Below, one piece after another: positions 37,294-49,366 of a stretch of DNA of 64,000 nucleotides. Below the pieces are notes generated by a model. It was not told where the DNA came from. It did not search any database and worked only from the letters and a program-made list of their open reading frames with translations. The position numbers and the translations under genes are program-made. How positions within the stretch are numbered: the stretch's first letter is position 1; each line of letters opens with the position of its first letter. The stretch comes from Malurus cyaneus samueli (Eukaryota > Chordata > Aves > Passeriformes > Maluridae): assembly GCA_009741485.1 (NCBI GenBank), contig CM019216.1:25837787-25901786 (forward strand). The letters are read 5' to 3'.

Positions 37294-38860
37294 AAGCTCT
37301 AGAGTAACATTGTTGCAGTTTCAATTGTCACCAGCAGGCTTTATTAAGCAGAGGAATGGAGGATGAATTTTAGATGACACTAACTAGATTGTGCTCTGAC
37401 CTGGAATATACAGTACTTGAAATTTCATGGCTCTATCCCAGACTATTAGTAATGGCAGCTTGTATGCAGCAAACTCAGCATGTAGCAAATGATAGATAAG
37501 CTAAAATCTGGGCACCTGTCCATAACTGAATTGTAAATACAATCCACTTTCTGCCTTTGGGAAGTAGCGTCTGTCTTACACTTTTTAGCATACAATTAAG
37601 AGATTACTTTTAATTAATATTCCCCATGGTCTACTGCATTCCATTTCTTTGTTGATAAATTGATAATAAAACTTCAGAATTTATAGTATTCCAAATATTT
37701 AATATGTTTACTGTGAATATAATATATTTTGAAATGTTTGAAAACGCCATTCACAACTCACATTGATTTGAAAATTATGTTCTTTTACTTCAGAAGTATG
37801 TTGCAAAGCTTTCCTTTTAATGAGATTTCTCATAATATTTATTTTAATAGTGAATTAATGAGCGGTAAATTGAAGGTCATATTCTTGAATTCAGCAGAGT
37901 CTAGTCCATTCTGGGGTTTGCTTTGCTGGGTACTTCCTTGTTGTTTGTGAACTTCTCTCCTGAGAGGAAAGAATCTGTCTCTGAATTTGCAAATAGAAAT
38001 GTTTGTCTTTAATTTACATGTAAATTTTTTTCTCACTATATCAAATTTGACTTTTATATTCTTTTTTCATCTTTGGCTTCCTCTGTTGATTGCATAATGT
38101 TAACATTGTAGGCATGAAGAGAAAACAGACCTGATTAGATGTAGCTTAGATTAAAATTTTTCTTTCATGATTTCAACATACTCAAGTTATGTAAAATTTA
38201 GCCAATTCTACATTTGTTTTATACCTTTTTCTAATTACACAATTTTGTGCAAAAGACATCTCTAAGGTAGTACTAACATCTAATCATTGATTAGAATTTG
38301 TCATGTACAGAATTTTCATCTGCATACAGTATATGCCAACAATCTGATAACCTTTAAATTCAGACAATTGTTTCATCTATTTGCAGAGTCTAAATTTAAT
38401 TCTGCTACAATCAAACTGAAACAGCTTCTTCTTTTCCTGAAAAAAAAAATCAGCTTAAGATCAGTCACCAAAAGTCACCAAATCTGTACTTTAAGTGTGA
38501 CTTTTTATTTCAGTAACAGTTACTTTGCAAAAATTAATTCCAGTGTAATAATTATTTTCAACAACAAACCTTGCTGAATGTAAAATCGCTTAATTAAATT
38601 CTGCAGTATTTTGTCCCAATGATAAGTGCAACATTTAAATAAGATGATATGTACGAGTGACATGCTGTTCAAAGTGCAAATACCATAATGTAACTCTTGA
38701 GAATAATGAAGGAATGATAGAGATCAGTAGCAACAGTGCAAAACCAAAGCTTATATGCTTGACAATCCCAGGTGAAACCATTCTATGAATATTGCAAGTT
38801 AAAGTTTCGACTGATATGCAGTTAAAATGTATTAATTTTTAAGATCTCTAGAATACCATT
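37294..38860. other. Copy 2: AT-rich, nothing recognised
   Basis: Counterpart of 18912-20480, nearly unchanged at an offset of about 18,379 bp. Confidence 0.5.
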
Positions 38861-38862
38861 GA

Positions 38863-39051
38863 CAGGAAAAAAAATCCCTTGTATTCAGTGAGGTGAGAAA
38901 TCTTGATGAGTTCCTGCAGAGCTGTGGAAAAACCAAGGACCCTTATATCAGCCAAGAAGGCCTTTTCAGCATGAAAGAACTCAACTTTAAAGCCATGAAG
39001 ATGAGAAAAGCTTCATGTGCTGAAGAAAAGGAACCAATTATTCTTGACTAA
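38863..39051 (+). other. Protein-like open frame without ATG start, unidentified (copy 2)
   Basis: Counterpart of 20484-20675. It stays open for 62 codons and ends at TAA. One codon is missing near the end and the stop context differs. The indels begin exactly here, at the start of a noisy patch. Confidence 0.2.
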
Positions 39052-39968
39052 AAAGAAATTACACTAAAGGGTAAAACTACAGTGCATGTCTTGTTATAAG
39101 GAGGCAAGGCAGTGATATATTTGGTCATGTGGAGGAATTAAAAACGTTGAAGGGTAATACATGGGGTTTGAGTAATTGCTGTTTAGAAACAAGAAAAAAA
39201 AAGCCCTGCTTAGAGAAGGTGGAACAATTGCAAACTGGAGTGATTTAGATATACATGTTTTCCAGGTTTTTAACAAGTTCAGCTAGTAAACTGTGCAAAC
39301 GATTTTAATTTTTGTAGACTGAATTTTATGGTAAAAGCCTTTGCGTTTACTGTAAAGCAGACAGCACCTTTACTGTGATTGTCAGTAACCTGCTTTCTAG
39401 CTAGCATATAATTTCAGGGTGGAGTTAAACAAAAGATTGACTGATCAAAGACAGATGAAGCAAGAATTCTGAAGAAAAAGACTACAGTATTAGGAGCCCA
39501 AGTGACAACTGCAAGCAAGATAAAATGGCTGATCAGTTGTGCAGAACTATCCAATATCTGTTTTCTGTGTTCAGCAAACTGTTCTTCAGACCTTTGTGTG
39601 AAGTATTGTGTCCAAATCTACTTTAAATAGTCCTGTGATTAACAGAACGCCAGCTGGGATGATTGCAATAGCTCTTTTGATATTATTATTGATGAAAATA
39701 CATTGAAGGAAGTTTTGCATGCTAAATGATTATTACAACAATGACTGAATATTTATCCATTGAGGAAAAAAAAGACAAAACCCCCAAAATATGCATTAAA
39801 AATTATTAAAATAAACCTAATACAAAATTCTTTTGCTTCAACCTAATACAGGTGGATAGATAGCTCTCACTGAACCATCTTTGTCCTTAGTACCAAAAAA
39901 GGTCTCTGCCCATTTCTTCCTTACTGATCTTATCCTTTCAATGGCTTCATTCCTATTGAATGAGATAC

Positions 39969-39990
39969 ATAATGTATTTTAATACATTAT
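39969..39990. repeat. Short perfect palindrome, 10 bp arms (copy 2)
   Basis: Identical counterpart of 21599-21620. Confidence 0.8.
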
Positions 39991-41768
39991 CATTACTATA
40001 ATACCAATAGAGAATTAGAATTAATTACAGTTAATTAACACAATATTACTCGGCTCTACCATACTAGGAAATAGAAGAAAAGCTTTTAAGGAAAATTTCT
40101 AAGAATTAAATCATAGGGGGAAATTCTCTCACTCTCTCATAGCCTGCATATTTCATATCCAAAGTGCCTGATTGCTTTTGTTCCTGTGTGCACCCCTGAA
40201 TCTGGATATGCCTTAGAAGGAGCCAAGTGGCCTGGGCAGGACCAGGACCACTCAAACATCTGATCAGAGCAGACACACAGCTCCAGTGCACAGGGGCAAT
40301 CCAGAGCCTGGAAATGCTTTATTTGCTAGTACAGAGACAATGTGAACACCCTGCTCTATGGCGGTGAACCTGGCTCTTCTTGAAACATCAGCATTATAGC
40401 AAGTGATGCCACTCTTTGGCCTTTTGTTTCGTTAAAAGCATTCTGTAGTATAGAGGGATCCTGATACTCTAAATTATTTCCATACTACTTCAATTAGTAT
40501 TTTCATTTTATGTTTAACCAGATTTTTTTCTTAAAGATAATAAAATTTATTAATGATTGAAAATTCAAACCAAATAAATACTGTCCAATGACTGTAGATC
40601 AAACACATACACCTTCTCCATGTTCAAGAAAGATTTTAAAAATCAAAATAGGCCCCAGTTTGCATTTTAATCTTTTGTGGTTTGAAAATAGACAAGAGAT
40701 AAGAGGTACTATATAAATTAATTTTTTCCCTAGTTACTACATGTTAAAAAAAGTATATTTTTCTACAAAGGATTATTGGTTTCCACTGACCACTTGCAAA
40801 TTATTTTGTTCTTGTGACTGGTGTGTTAATGACATCAGTATATTTTGTTTAATATATTTTTCTCAGCAACTGTAATCTTGCCCTCTTTAAAAATTACTTC
40901 TTTAATGAGGCTATTTCAGTCACAATTCTGTGGTAAATCTTAACTGCTTTCTCCTAAATTTCACATTTGTTACTATGTATATGGAATCATCAGGCTCGAA
41001 TACACACTCTGAGGGAAGTCGTTAGTCCCAAAGAGGATTCTTCCTGTATACAACTAAGTATATGTACAATGTACAAGAATCAGTATGCACCATGCTTTAT
41101 CAGTACACAACTGTTCTTGTGGGTAAAATCATTAATAATGTGTAAAAGATTACCACTGTTCTTCTTTTCTAGATTTAATCTTTGTTAACACTAATTCTCT
41201 TTTGTAGTCAATTCAGGATCACATTATTATTTATGTACACCCCCACCAAAAACCCGAAAATCAGTAACTCGTAAGAATTAAAACCAAAAATTCCTAATTC
41301 ATTTTAGTTTTTGCAAATGAATATTAAAAATGCAAGCCCTTCTCATTTAACAGCTCTGTAGAATAGTTTGCCTAGTTTGAAGATTCACTCTGATTCTCTA
41401 ATACAGTAAGGAATCTTCTTTTTTTTTTTGGCTAGGAAAGCAGGACGAGTAATAACCTCAATCTTGAGTACCTTCCTCTCGTCGGTGTTTTAACTCCTCC
41501 CCACAGCCAGGTTTAGTCCTTCCATAGCATTTCACTCGGTTGTATATCTGTAATGCAGATAGCTGGGCTTTTTTTTCAAGCCACTTAAAAAAAACCCTCC
41601 TCACCTTCTCTTTCGTTTTTGTCACAAAACCAGAACAGTTTTGCCATCAAAACCTGCACAAATCTGAGTGCCATTTATATAATCCAAAACTAGGGTTTTT
41701 TATAATTAGGCTGTGTGTAGGTATATTTCTTAGAATAACTTCTCTTGAGTCTGTATGCAATTGAATGT

Positions 41769-42100
41769 TATTTTTCTCTGTAGAAAACAGTATTTCTCGT
41801 TTCATTACTATAGGTAAAGCACCTTCCGACCAAACTTGGTGTGCAATTAGAGATTTAACGTGATAAAGAGTCTAAGGTTGGCCTTTAATGAGCTGAGACT
41901 GGGTGTGAAGGGGAGCCGGCATGATGGAGGGCTGGGGAGGCATGTTGGGCTCTGGGATGGAACAAATTGGAAATTAATGACGAATTTGGAGGGAAGTGGA
42001 GGAGACAAAGGATGGGAAAGGAAGGGAAAGTGTGATAAAGACCGGATGATGAAGGGCCTGAGGGAGAGAGGCCCGCCCCAATGTTGGGCAGTATCCTAAA
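41769..42100. other. Copy-2-specific replaced block (332 bp), GC- and purine-rich
   Basis: Replaces the 141 bp of copy 1 at the same site. About 41880-42090 is G- and purine-rich with several CpGs (AGCCGG, GACCGGATG, CCCGCCCC), unlike the surrounding AT-rich DNA. I recognise no repeat family and see no poly-A tail or target-site duplication. Confidence 0.85.
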
Positions 42101-44363
42101 TTTAGCTTTTGCACTGTGTGAAACTTTCATATCTTTCTCATTCTGCTAGAAACCCTTGTTCTCAAAACCATTTTTTCTAATGAAAGATTTATATACTCTG
42201 ATTCATATGGTTCTCTAGTGAAACCTTTATCCCTCTTGTCCATTAATTGCTGGTATTGTTCCAGTATATAATTGCTGGTTCTTTTTTCTATCACATTAAT
42301 TTATGCATCTGTGCCCATACAAATATTCCATTTTATTTCAGAGACCCAGTCTATTCATCTTATGCAAAAATGCTGGGTATGGTTGCTGTGAATTACTCCT
42401 CTGATTTAATGATCTTAGATCTTCTTCATTCTGTTTGCTACACTCTCATGACATTTGGTAGTACATGACCCCACCACCATCATCACCCCTGGGCCATCAC
42501 ACCATGATCTCAGGAATGCTCTTTAGCCCTCAGCCTTGATTATTGGCAGTTCAGCTGCCCCTGGGTTTATCAGAAACACTGCCTACTCCCAAAACTTCTG
42601 CTTTTGCTGATACCTTCCTGGTGATTCTTCAAATGACCCAAAGCACTTGTGGCACAGCACTTACAAATTCTTGAAAAAAAGTCGCAAGTTACTGCAGTTT
42701 TCATTACCTTTCCTTCTGGTCATGACATTGTCTTGGGTTGCACCATTTCCATCATCATACAACTGTATGTGCTTTTCTGTTGGTTGAATAATTGTAACTT
42801 TAACCTCTTCATACTGCCCTGCTTCAAAATTGTTTACTGATTCTCTTTAGAATTTCAAGTAGCATTCCCAGTGTCAGAACACAGTCCATATTTCACAAGT
42901 CATGAAAGCAGATGAGTAGTCTCTTCTGTTTAGAACAAATGAGCTGGCTTTTGCAAGATTGAACAGAGCTTACTCACCCTGTGTTAGTCAAAAAGTAGTT
43001 TAGTCATAAACTCTTTTTTACCTTTCTTTTCATTATGTACTTAAAAACATCCTGCACGTGTCCTACTTCAGAATATGTGAAATTCTCTTCATATGTATTT
43101 TAGTTTTCTTTTCCTGACTTCCTGAAAGCTACTGAAAAGACCAAATATTTTGGAATAAGTTTGTAAACTCTGAAATTTTTAACATTTTGTGAAAAGTTGT
43201 TTAAATATTAATCAAGCTGCTTAAATTTTTTAAGTGGTTCCTTAAGACAGGGATGTCCTTTCTGTCTCTCTCACACAAATTATGTATTTTTAGTTTCTGT
43301 GTTTTACTGCTGATCTGTCTTGTGGTCAGAAGTCATTAAAAAATAGTCTGTTCTGGAATAGTGTATTGACAGATTAGGATAGTGTAAGACAAGTTTCAAT
43401 ATAATACAACAGCTCTCACTGTAGTCTCTCAAACATTCAAATGATTCCCCACAATGATTTGCTGATGAAAATTTATCATTTAGACTTCCATACCTGTCCA
43501 CTCTCTTTAACAGTGATCATTCAACATGCACAGTGCATTTACTTAACCACATTTCTGCACACTCAAAAGGCAAAGCTATTTTGATCCACTTATTTTTGGA
43601 TATAATTTACTTTTAAAATCTTGCAAATATATTTTTAAAATCTTTTATGCATAAATAATAGTGTGGTGTTTTTTATGCTTTGCATATGTGATTGATTTAG
43701 TAAGCATAAAGCGATAACATTTGTAAAAATCAGAGGGGTGAACTGTGCTTTTTGCACAGTACTTCATGGGACAGGACAGGATAGTCTATTCCCACACTGA
43801 TTGAAAGTTTCTGTAAAAGTATAATTGCAACAATTCTAGCAGTTTATCTTTGTTGGGCAAGTAATCAAGGATGGCAGATTGCAGCAGTCCAAAATCAGCC
43901 CATTACAGCCATTCAGCAACACCTCACCGCATGGCCAAAATAATAGAAAATGGAATGGCACAGATGATAAGTGATTGTATGTCAAAACAGAAATAGTGAG
44001 GAAAACAGATTTGGAAAGTGCTTTCAGACTTTAATAGGGAAATAGAAAATATTCCTGGGTTAATAATAAAGATTTTATATGGTTTTGAACTGACAAACTG
44101 AATAATACAACTCAAGAAGAAGCAGGCTTCATTTGATATAATTTGCCTTCATAAGTCATCACTTACATATTAATTATTTCAAACCTGAAAATTTGAGAAG
44201 TATTAAGAAAAAAGTCTTAAGCTTTTCCCTTACTGACTATAAAAATGAAAGAATAATATTGAATTCGACTTAAAAAAATAATAAGAAAAGACTGGTTTTC
44301 CAAAAGTATTTTGTATGCTGAGTTACAAGACAGTGCAGAACAATAACCAAGTTTAGGGACTGT

Positions 44364-45066
44364 CACAGAATCCCAAAATTATTTATGGCAGAAGTGACCT
44401 CTGGAGGTGATTTGGTCCAACTCTCCCCCTCAAGGAGGAATAACCAAGAGCTGGTTTGGCAAGTCTGTGTACAGATGGTTTCTGAATGTCTCCAAGATGA
44501 AATCCACCCCTTTGCAACCTGTGCCAGTGCTCAGTCACCCTCACCATAAAAGTTGTGGACATCCAGACAAGGTGACCCTGTTTCAGTTTGTGCCTTTGGC
44601 TCAGGTACTGTCATTGAAAAGATCCAGGCTCTGGCAATGCTCAGTGCACTCTCAGGATTTACATTTGATAAGATCCCCTCAGAGTCTTTTCTGTGAAAAA
44701 CCATCCCAGCTTTTTCCTTCACCTTTGCAGCCCTTCATTGGATTCTCTCCAGTATGTCCATTCCCTCTCAGAGCTCCACAACCGCTCCAGTGTGGTTGAG
44801 TAGAGAAGGATTCCCTCTCTCCTGCTGGCAATTCTTTATCCAATGAAGGCCAGGTGTACACCAGTACCTCCAGGTCTCCTTTTTCCAAGTTCCTTGCAAG
44901 CTGGCCCAGCCTGCAGCATTTCTTGCCACCTGAGGTTTTTCCTCCTTGGGTTCAAAACTTTGCAATTCCCCTAAAGACATTAATGAGATCCTTGTCAGCC
45001 CATTTCTCCAGCATTCAGGCCCCATGGATGGCAGCACGACCCTCTGTCATGTCAGTCAATCCAGAA
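44364..45066 (-). mobile_element. CR1 LINE 3' fragment (copy 2)
   Basis: Counterpart of 25766-26490 with many extra one-base deletions. For example, copy 1 keeps the CR1-like CCAAGGATGGAAACTCCAC (25894-25912) where copy 2 has the shortened CCAAGATGAAATCCAC (44492-44507). The coding remnant is therefore more frameshifted than in copy 1. Confidence 0.88.
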
Positions 45067-45164
45067 AACAGACATGAATAGAGATGAAGAAACAGAATCC
45101 AAAATATTATTTGACATTTATTCTGTCCATTTGGGAAATCTGTATAGTCTTGGATCAAATGGAT

Positions 45165-45715
45165 GAATTGGAAAAGAAGAAAGGAAGGGAAATGGAAAAG
45201 AGGCAGAGTGGTGCTATATGAAACAAATATATTGCATAAATAAGGGGCTTTATTAGATACAAAAAAAAAAGCAGCAGTGCAATAGGTATTCTCAAAATGT
45301 TGAAAGAAAAACTTCTTTGAGACAAGACTGAAGAAAAAAAGACGGATAGCAGAAGCTAGGGTTCTTAGTGCTAACAGTGATGAAGACTAAAATAATAAAT
45401 GGCTTAAATGTTACAATTATGATACTGCTGGAAGGTAGACAAAGACTCAGATGAACATTGAAGGACAAGAGTGAGATGTTAACGACAAATGAGTTTACAT
45501 TGCCAAGAGGCTGAATGAATCCTTTGCTAGTGTATGCATGAAAGAATTTGAAGGTCATATTCCACAGCGTGGGATAAATTTTCCTGGTGAAACAAGTGAA
45601 TGCTAAAAGGCTTTATGGTCACAATGAAGCAGGGAGTTAGGAAATTAGACCTATTAAAACTGACATAGTATCAGGCCAGGATGAATTACATCCTGAACAT
45701 CTTCATGAAACTCTG
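45165..45715 (+). mobile_element. LINE (CR1-like) remnant upstream of the RT core (copy 2)
   Basis: Counterpart of 26590-27141 with additional one-base deletions (for example near 45405-45490 and 45600), so the long frame of copy 1 is broken here. Confidence 0.65.
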
Positions 45716-46670
45716 TAACATGCAACAGGAACATTTCTGGATTAATATTTGTCTGAATATAGAAAGGAAAAGACCAAACAATTCATCATAAACAGCTAAG
45801 ATAATTATCATTTAAGTAAAGGATCTAAATGTTACCATCAAAGGTAAATATGAATTGATATAATGTTATGGAAACATTGATAGGAGAAATACTTCATGAT
45901 AAGAAATTGCAGCTTACAGAAATTGTAAAGTACAAAAATAAATACGTGGAATCACAAGGGCTGAACTATTATCTCTTGATGTTATTTTAATCAGTGTTAT
46001 TTTGAGGGACTGGGGGATGAATGGCTAAATTATTTGCCAAATATCATAAAATTTATGCTTTGGCCTGTTCAGTGGGAAAGGCTACTTTAATCAGTCTAGT
46101 TGTAGGTGGTTACAGGATAGTCAGTTGCATCAATCTAAGGCAACCAGATACAATGACCAATTACTTTGTTATGTATTACCAAATTCAGAGGGAGGTTCTG
46201 GGTTGAAATAACCTTGTCAAGGTTTTGAACCACACAGTTTATAAAGACATTTGATTTAATAGGGTATGAGTGGTCTTTCATGTGTGTGTGCATATACGTA
46301 CATATAGTGTGTGCATAATATGTGTAACAATTTTCTTTTATTTTTTTGCTTTTCATACTTCCATTCCTGATAACTGTTATATTTTATGTTCCCCTAATGA
46401 CAGGTATATTTATTTAATGATTAGTGTAAGTACTAAGCAAGTATTCAGCAGTAGAGTCCCACCCCCATAACATCATGAAGTTGACAGTGTTAGAATCAGA
46501 GGTATGATACACACTGTGGAAAATGTGGGGTACGTAAAGGAATGACACCTATGATAAACTATTCAGTTTTACTGGTTAATAGATACAATTTATGGCAGAA
46601 CAGTGTATAGATCTAGAAGTCAACACTGCATGACTATCATGAAGTATCCTTCAGGGTGGTAAAGCATAAG
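45716..46670. other. Copy 2: AT-rich, nothing recognised
   Basis: Counterpart of 27142-28014, interrupted by the 88 bp segment at 46357-46444. Confidence 0.5.
46357..46444. other. 88 bp segment present only in copy 2
   Basis: In copy 1 the bases CTTTTCAT (ending 27788) join directly to TCAGCAG (27789). In copy 2, 88 bp lie between the same two points. The segment ends in AT, as does the base pair before it, which is minimal microhomology. A deletion in copy 1 is a simple explanation, since the segment resembles its surroundings. Confidence 0.9.
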
Positions 46671-46722
46671 CAGGAAGGCAGGAAGGCAAGAAGGCAGGAA
46701 GCAGGAAGGAAGGAAGGAAGGA
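46671..46722. repeat. GGAA/GGCA microsatellite (copy 2)
   Basis: Counterpart of 28015-28060, slightly longer and with different interruptions. Confidence 0.97.
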
Positions 46723-46912
46723 TGCAGGATGTGATTCAAATGCAGATGTAATGGGAAGACATTGGCCAAATACAAAAAACAGAAATTTGGATGCATGGAT
46801 TGATTGTGGGGTAAGTTTACATCTACGTAAAATAAATTTGTGAAAAACATTAAAGTATTTTAGGTAGAGAAGGTTGAGATTAAACTTTCTTAACTCCAGA
46901 CGAGCCAAAAAT

Positions 46913-46914
<2 letters not shown>

Positions 46915-46943
<29 letters not shown>
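46915..46943. repeat. Poly-A tract (copy 2)
   Basis: Counterpart of 28259-28295 without the CC interruption. Confidence 0.95.
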
Positions 46944-46945
<2 letters not shown>

Positions 46946-47599
46946 AAACAGGCTTAGATATAGCAATAGGAATGCTAATGGAGATGAACAGACAAGATGT
47001 CCAACAAGACCTCCAGCCACTTGTCAGAGAAACAGGTTAGCAATCCAATAAGGAAAAAAAATCAAGAGAAAAATCAGTGAAGGCTCCTTTTTAGATTCTG
47101 ACTTTAATTCCATTGCTGAAGATGATTTGCAGCCGAAATAATTCAGATGAAACATGAAATCTCAGTTTATGAGTCAGTTCCATCTCACAAACAGTCATAG
47201 TCTCAAACCATTTCAGGAGATTTCAGCCCAGCAAAATGTGATTATATTAATAAGAAATTCTATAATAAATATCTAATTAGTAAACATCTTCATATTCAGT
47301 TGATGAAGGATTCTTCAGCTGGAGAAAGTGAAGACTAGTTTAAAGCAAAGATCAGGCTCATTTTGGAAACTGAGAGGCAGATGGAGTCTTAGCCTTTGGC
47401 TAGTGTAGACAGAATAGAGTAGAAATGAGAAATAGATGGATGTTTAAAATCTAACCTGCCTGAGAGAAAGAGACTAACCTTTAAAAAGAGCTCATTCCCA
47501 TTTTCTTCACATAAAACAGCCTGAAGATGCATGTCAGATGCCCCCGGTAACTTTTTCATTGCATACTCAATTAGCTAGAAGGGCTTATTTTCTTTTAAT
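46944..47599. other. Copy 2: nothing recognised
   Basis: Counterpart of 28296-28949. A few one-base indels lie near 46955-47105, then it is nearly identical. Confidence 0.5.
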
Positions 47600-47640
47600 T
47601 AAAAAAAAAAAAAAAAAAAAAACAACAACAAAAAAAACAA
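47600..47640. repeat. Poly-A / ACAA tract (copy 2)
   Basis: Counterpart of 28952-28990, with a shorter A run and an extra CAA unit. Confidence 0.95.
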
Positions 47641-48820
47641 CCCACAACTCAAACGATTCCTTAAACAAACAGAACAAAACAATAAAAAAAATTCAAATAT
47701 CAAAACAAAAGGACAAAACACCATATGACACATATGTTGCAATTTGTGTTTCTCTATGTCATGTGAAAATGATATTGAATATTTGTTTATTAATTGTATT
47801 GTATGCTGAGAATGTTCTTGGTATATGCTTGTAATGTTTCCTAGTTCATTTATTAGTACAGCTATATTGTTGATTTAATTGAGCACAAGTTCAAGTGAAC
47901 AAAACATATTCATAGTAAAACTCACAATAAAACTGAGATTTCTGAAAGCTGTAACCTCCACTTTTTTAAATGTTTCATTATTAAACAAATTTATATAACT
48001 CAATTAGCTATAAAAATATATTTTCTCACATGAAAATATATTTAGATTGAGTTCCGAAAAAACATTAATAACTAAATAAATATTTTTGACATTATATAAG
48101 TAGGGTTTTTTTGCATAAGTATTCTTCCTATTGACTAAAGTTTGAAGATTCTTATTTTGAAATTACTACTATTAACAGAACAATACCATTAAAAGAAAAT
48201 TTATATCCATTGTAATGGTGCACTGAAAAAAAGAAGTGAAAGAAGATGCAGCCTCAACCTGAAATAGTAGAGTTTTGTTTTAAGAAATGAGAAAAGTTCT
48301 TTGAAACCCTCATTTAAAGCTAATTAGACAGAAATTGAAGCACACAATCTTCTCCTGTTTATGCCATTATATTATTTTCTCCTTCGCAGTGCAAAACTTG
48401 AAATACTCAGGAAGCTACCTTTTTAATCACAGAAGCATTGAGTTGTAACTCACCTGAATTGTCGTTAATGTTGAGGTTTGGTATTAGTAGCCAGTTGAAT
48501 ATCACCAGATATCTGACAGGAGTTTAACTTCCAAATATGTGCCTAATGTGTTAGGTTGAAAACTAAAGACTTCTTGTAAAACTGAATGTTGATTTACTTA
48601 AAGAGCTTGAATGAACTCATTTGTGCTTAAAGTCATATCTGTTTGTATTTAAAGACCTATTCAGCTTTACAGAGCATCCTGTAGCTACAATATGGAGAGC
48701 TCAAATTACTATAAAATTAGTTCATAAAAGAAGGAAGTGCACACATGAGTATGTAGAATTTTAATGACAATATTTAAGCAAAGCCATGGCGTACTCCTTT
48801 AACCTTTCTTTCCTTATGGC
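47641..48820. other. Copy 2 right end: AT-rich, nothing recognised
   Basis: Counterpart of 28991-30173, nearly identical, with scattered substitutions and short indels. Confidence 0.5.
47999..48053. repeat. Imperfect inverted repeat (copy 2)
   Basis: Counterpart of 29349-29404, one base shorter. Confidence 0.5.
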
Positions 48821-48823
48821 TTT

Positions 48824-48852
<29 letters not shown>
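48821..48852. repeat. Poly-T followed by (TA)n at the right end of copy 2
   Basis: Nineteen T are followed by about six TA units. This marks the end of similarity to copy 1. Confidence 0.95.
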
Positions 48853-48854
<2 letters not shown>

Positions 48855-48875
48855 CAATATTTTAAAATATATCTT

Positions 48876-49331
48876 AAAAATAAATTACTGTATTCCTTCT
48901 GAAAATTCAGAGGGATTTTTTCCTGGGTGTTTTTTTTTTTTTTTTCCTAGTGTATCTGAAAACTTAGGTCAATTCTCATGCATTCAAAATAATTTATTTC
49001 AAAAAATGTCAGTCTCTAATACATAAAATATTTGCTTCAAGAAGCAGAGCAAACAAACTCTTGAAACCCAAATAGAGTCATGAGTATAAAAGTGTAGAAT
49101 ATTGTGCTAAATATCTTTCTGTGTCTGACTGATGTGTACAGGTGGTATAATCCTGTCCTTGATTCTCTGCTACTCGCCTACCATGTGTATATTTCTGAGG
49201 AACTTGTTCGCTTATTAAAGCTCATTTTGCCATGCAGACACTTGTTTGTAAGTAGTGTTTGTATATATAATCTTGATCACAAATTTGTCATTTTACAATT
49301 GCTCCAAGTTGCTGTCTTTTTTTTAGTGTGA
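48876..49331 (+). repeat. Small tandem duplication, unit 1 (about 456 bp)
   Basis: Repeated in direct orientation at 49367-49815. Shared landmarks in order include AAAAATAAATTACTG, TTCAGAGGGATTTTTTCC, TTAGGTCAATTCTCATGC, TGTCAGTCTCTAATACAT, TTTGCTTCAAGAAGCAG and TTTTTTTTAGTGTG. It is separated from unit 2 by about 35 bp. A 75-codon frame (49104-49331) is not preserved in unit 2 and is not supported as coding. Confidence 0.95.
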
Positions 49332-49366
49332 AGTCAGAAAAATCTGAAAGTAGTGAGGTTAAAGAT

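Larger units (their letters stand above)
39052..44363. other. Copy 2: AT-rich DNA, mostly unrecognised, with noisy patches
   Basis: Counterpart of 20676-25765. Dense one-base indels relative to copy 1 occur at about 39052-39185, 39775-40115, 40360-40380, 40972-41275, 41400-41450 and 42105-42240. Confidence 0.45.
30189..48839 (+). repeat. Copy 2 of the 18.4 kb direct tandem duplication
   Basis: Directly repeats 11829-30188, ending in a T run (48821-48839) equivalent to the one that ends copy 1. It is about 290 bp longer, mainly because of a replaced block (41769-42100, 332 bp in place of 141 bp) and an 88 bp segment absent from copy 1 (46357-46444). Long stretches are essentially identical to copy 1. 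Other stretches carry dense one-base insertions and deletions (for example 35525-35655, 39040-39185, 40972-41275, 44170-45130), which resembles unpolished long-read consensus more than natural decay. Confidence 0.97.

Noticed and set aside
14477..38577. Pairs of identical small frames (for example 14477-14686 with 32858-33067, 19908-20198 with 38287-38577) as a conserved gene family
   Set aside because: Their identity follows from the 18.4 kb duplication of the whole segment, including non-coding sequence, so it is not evidence of coding constraint.
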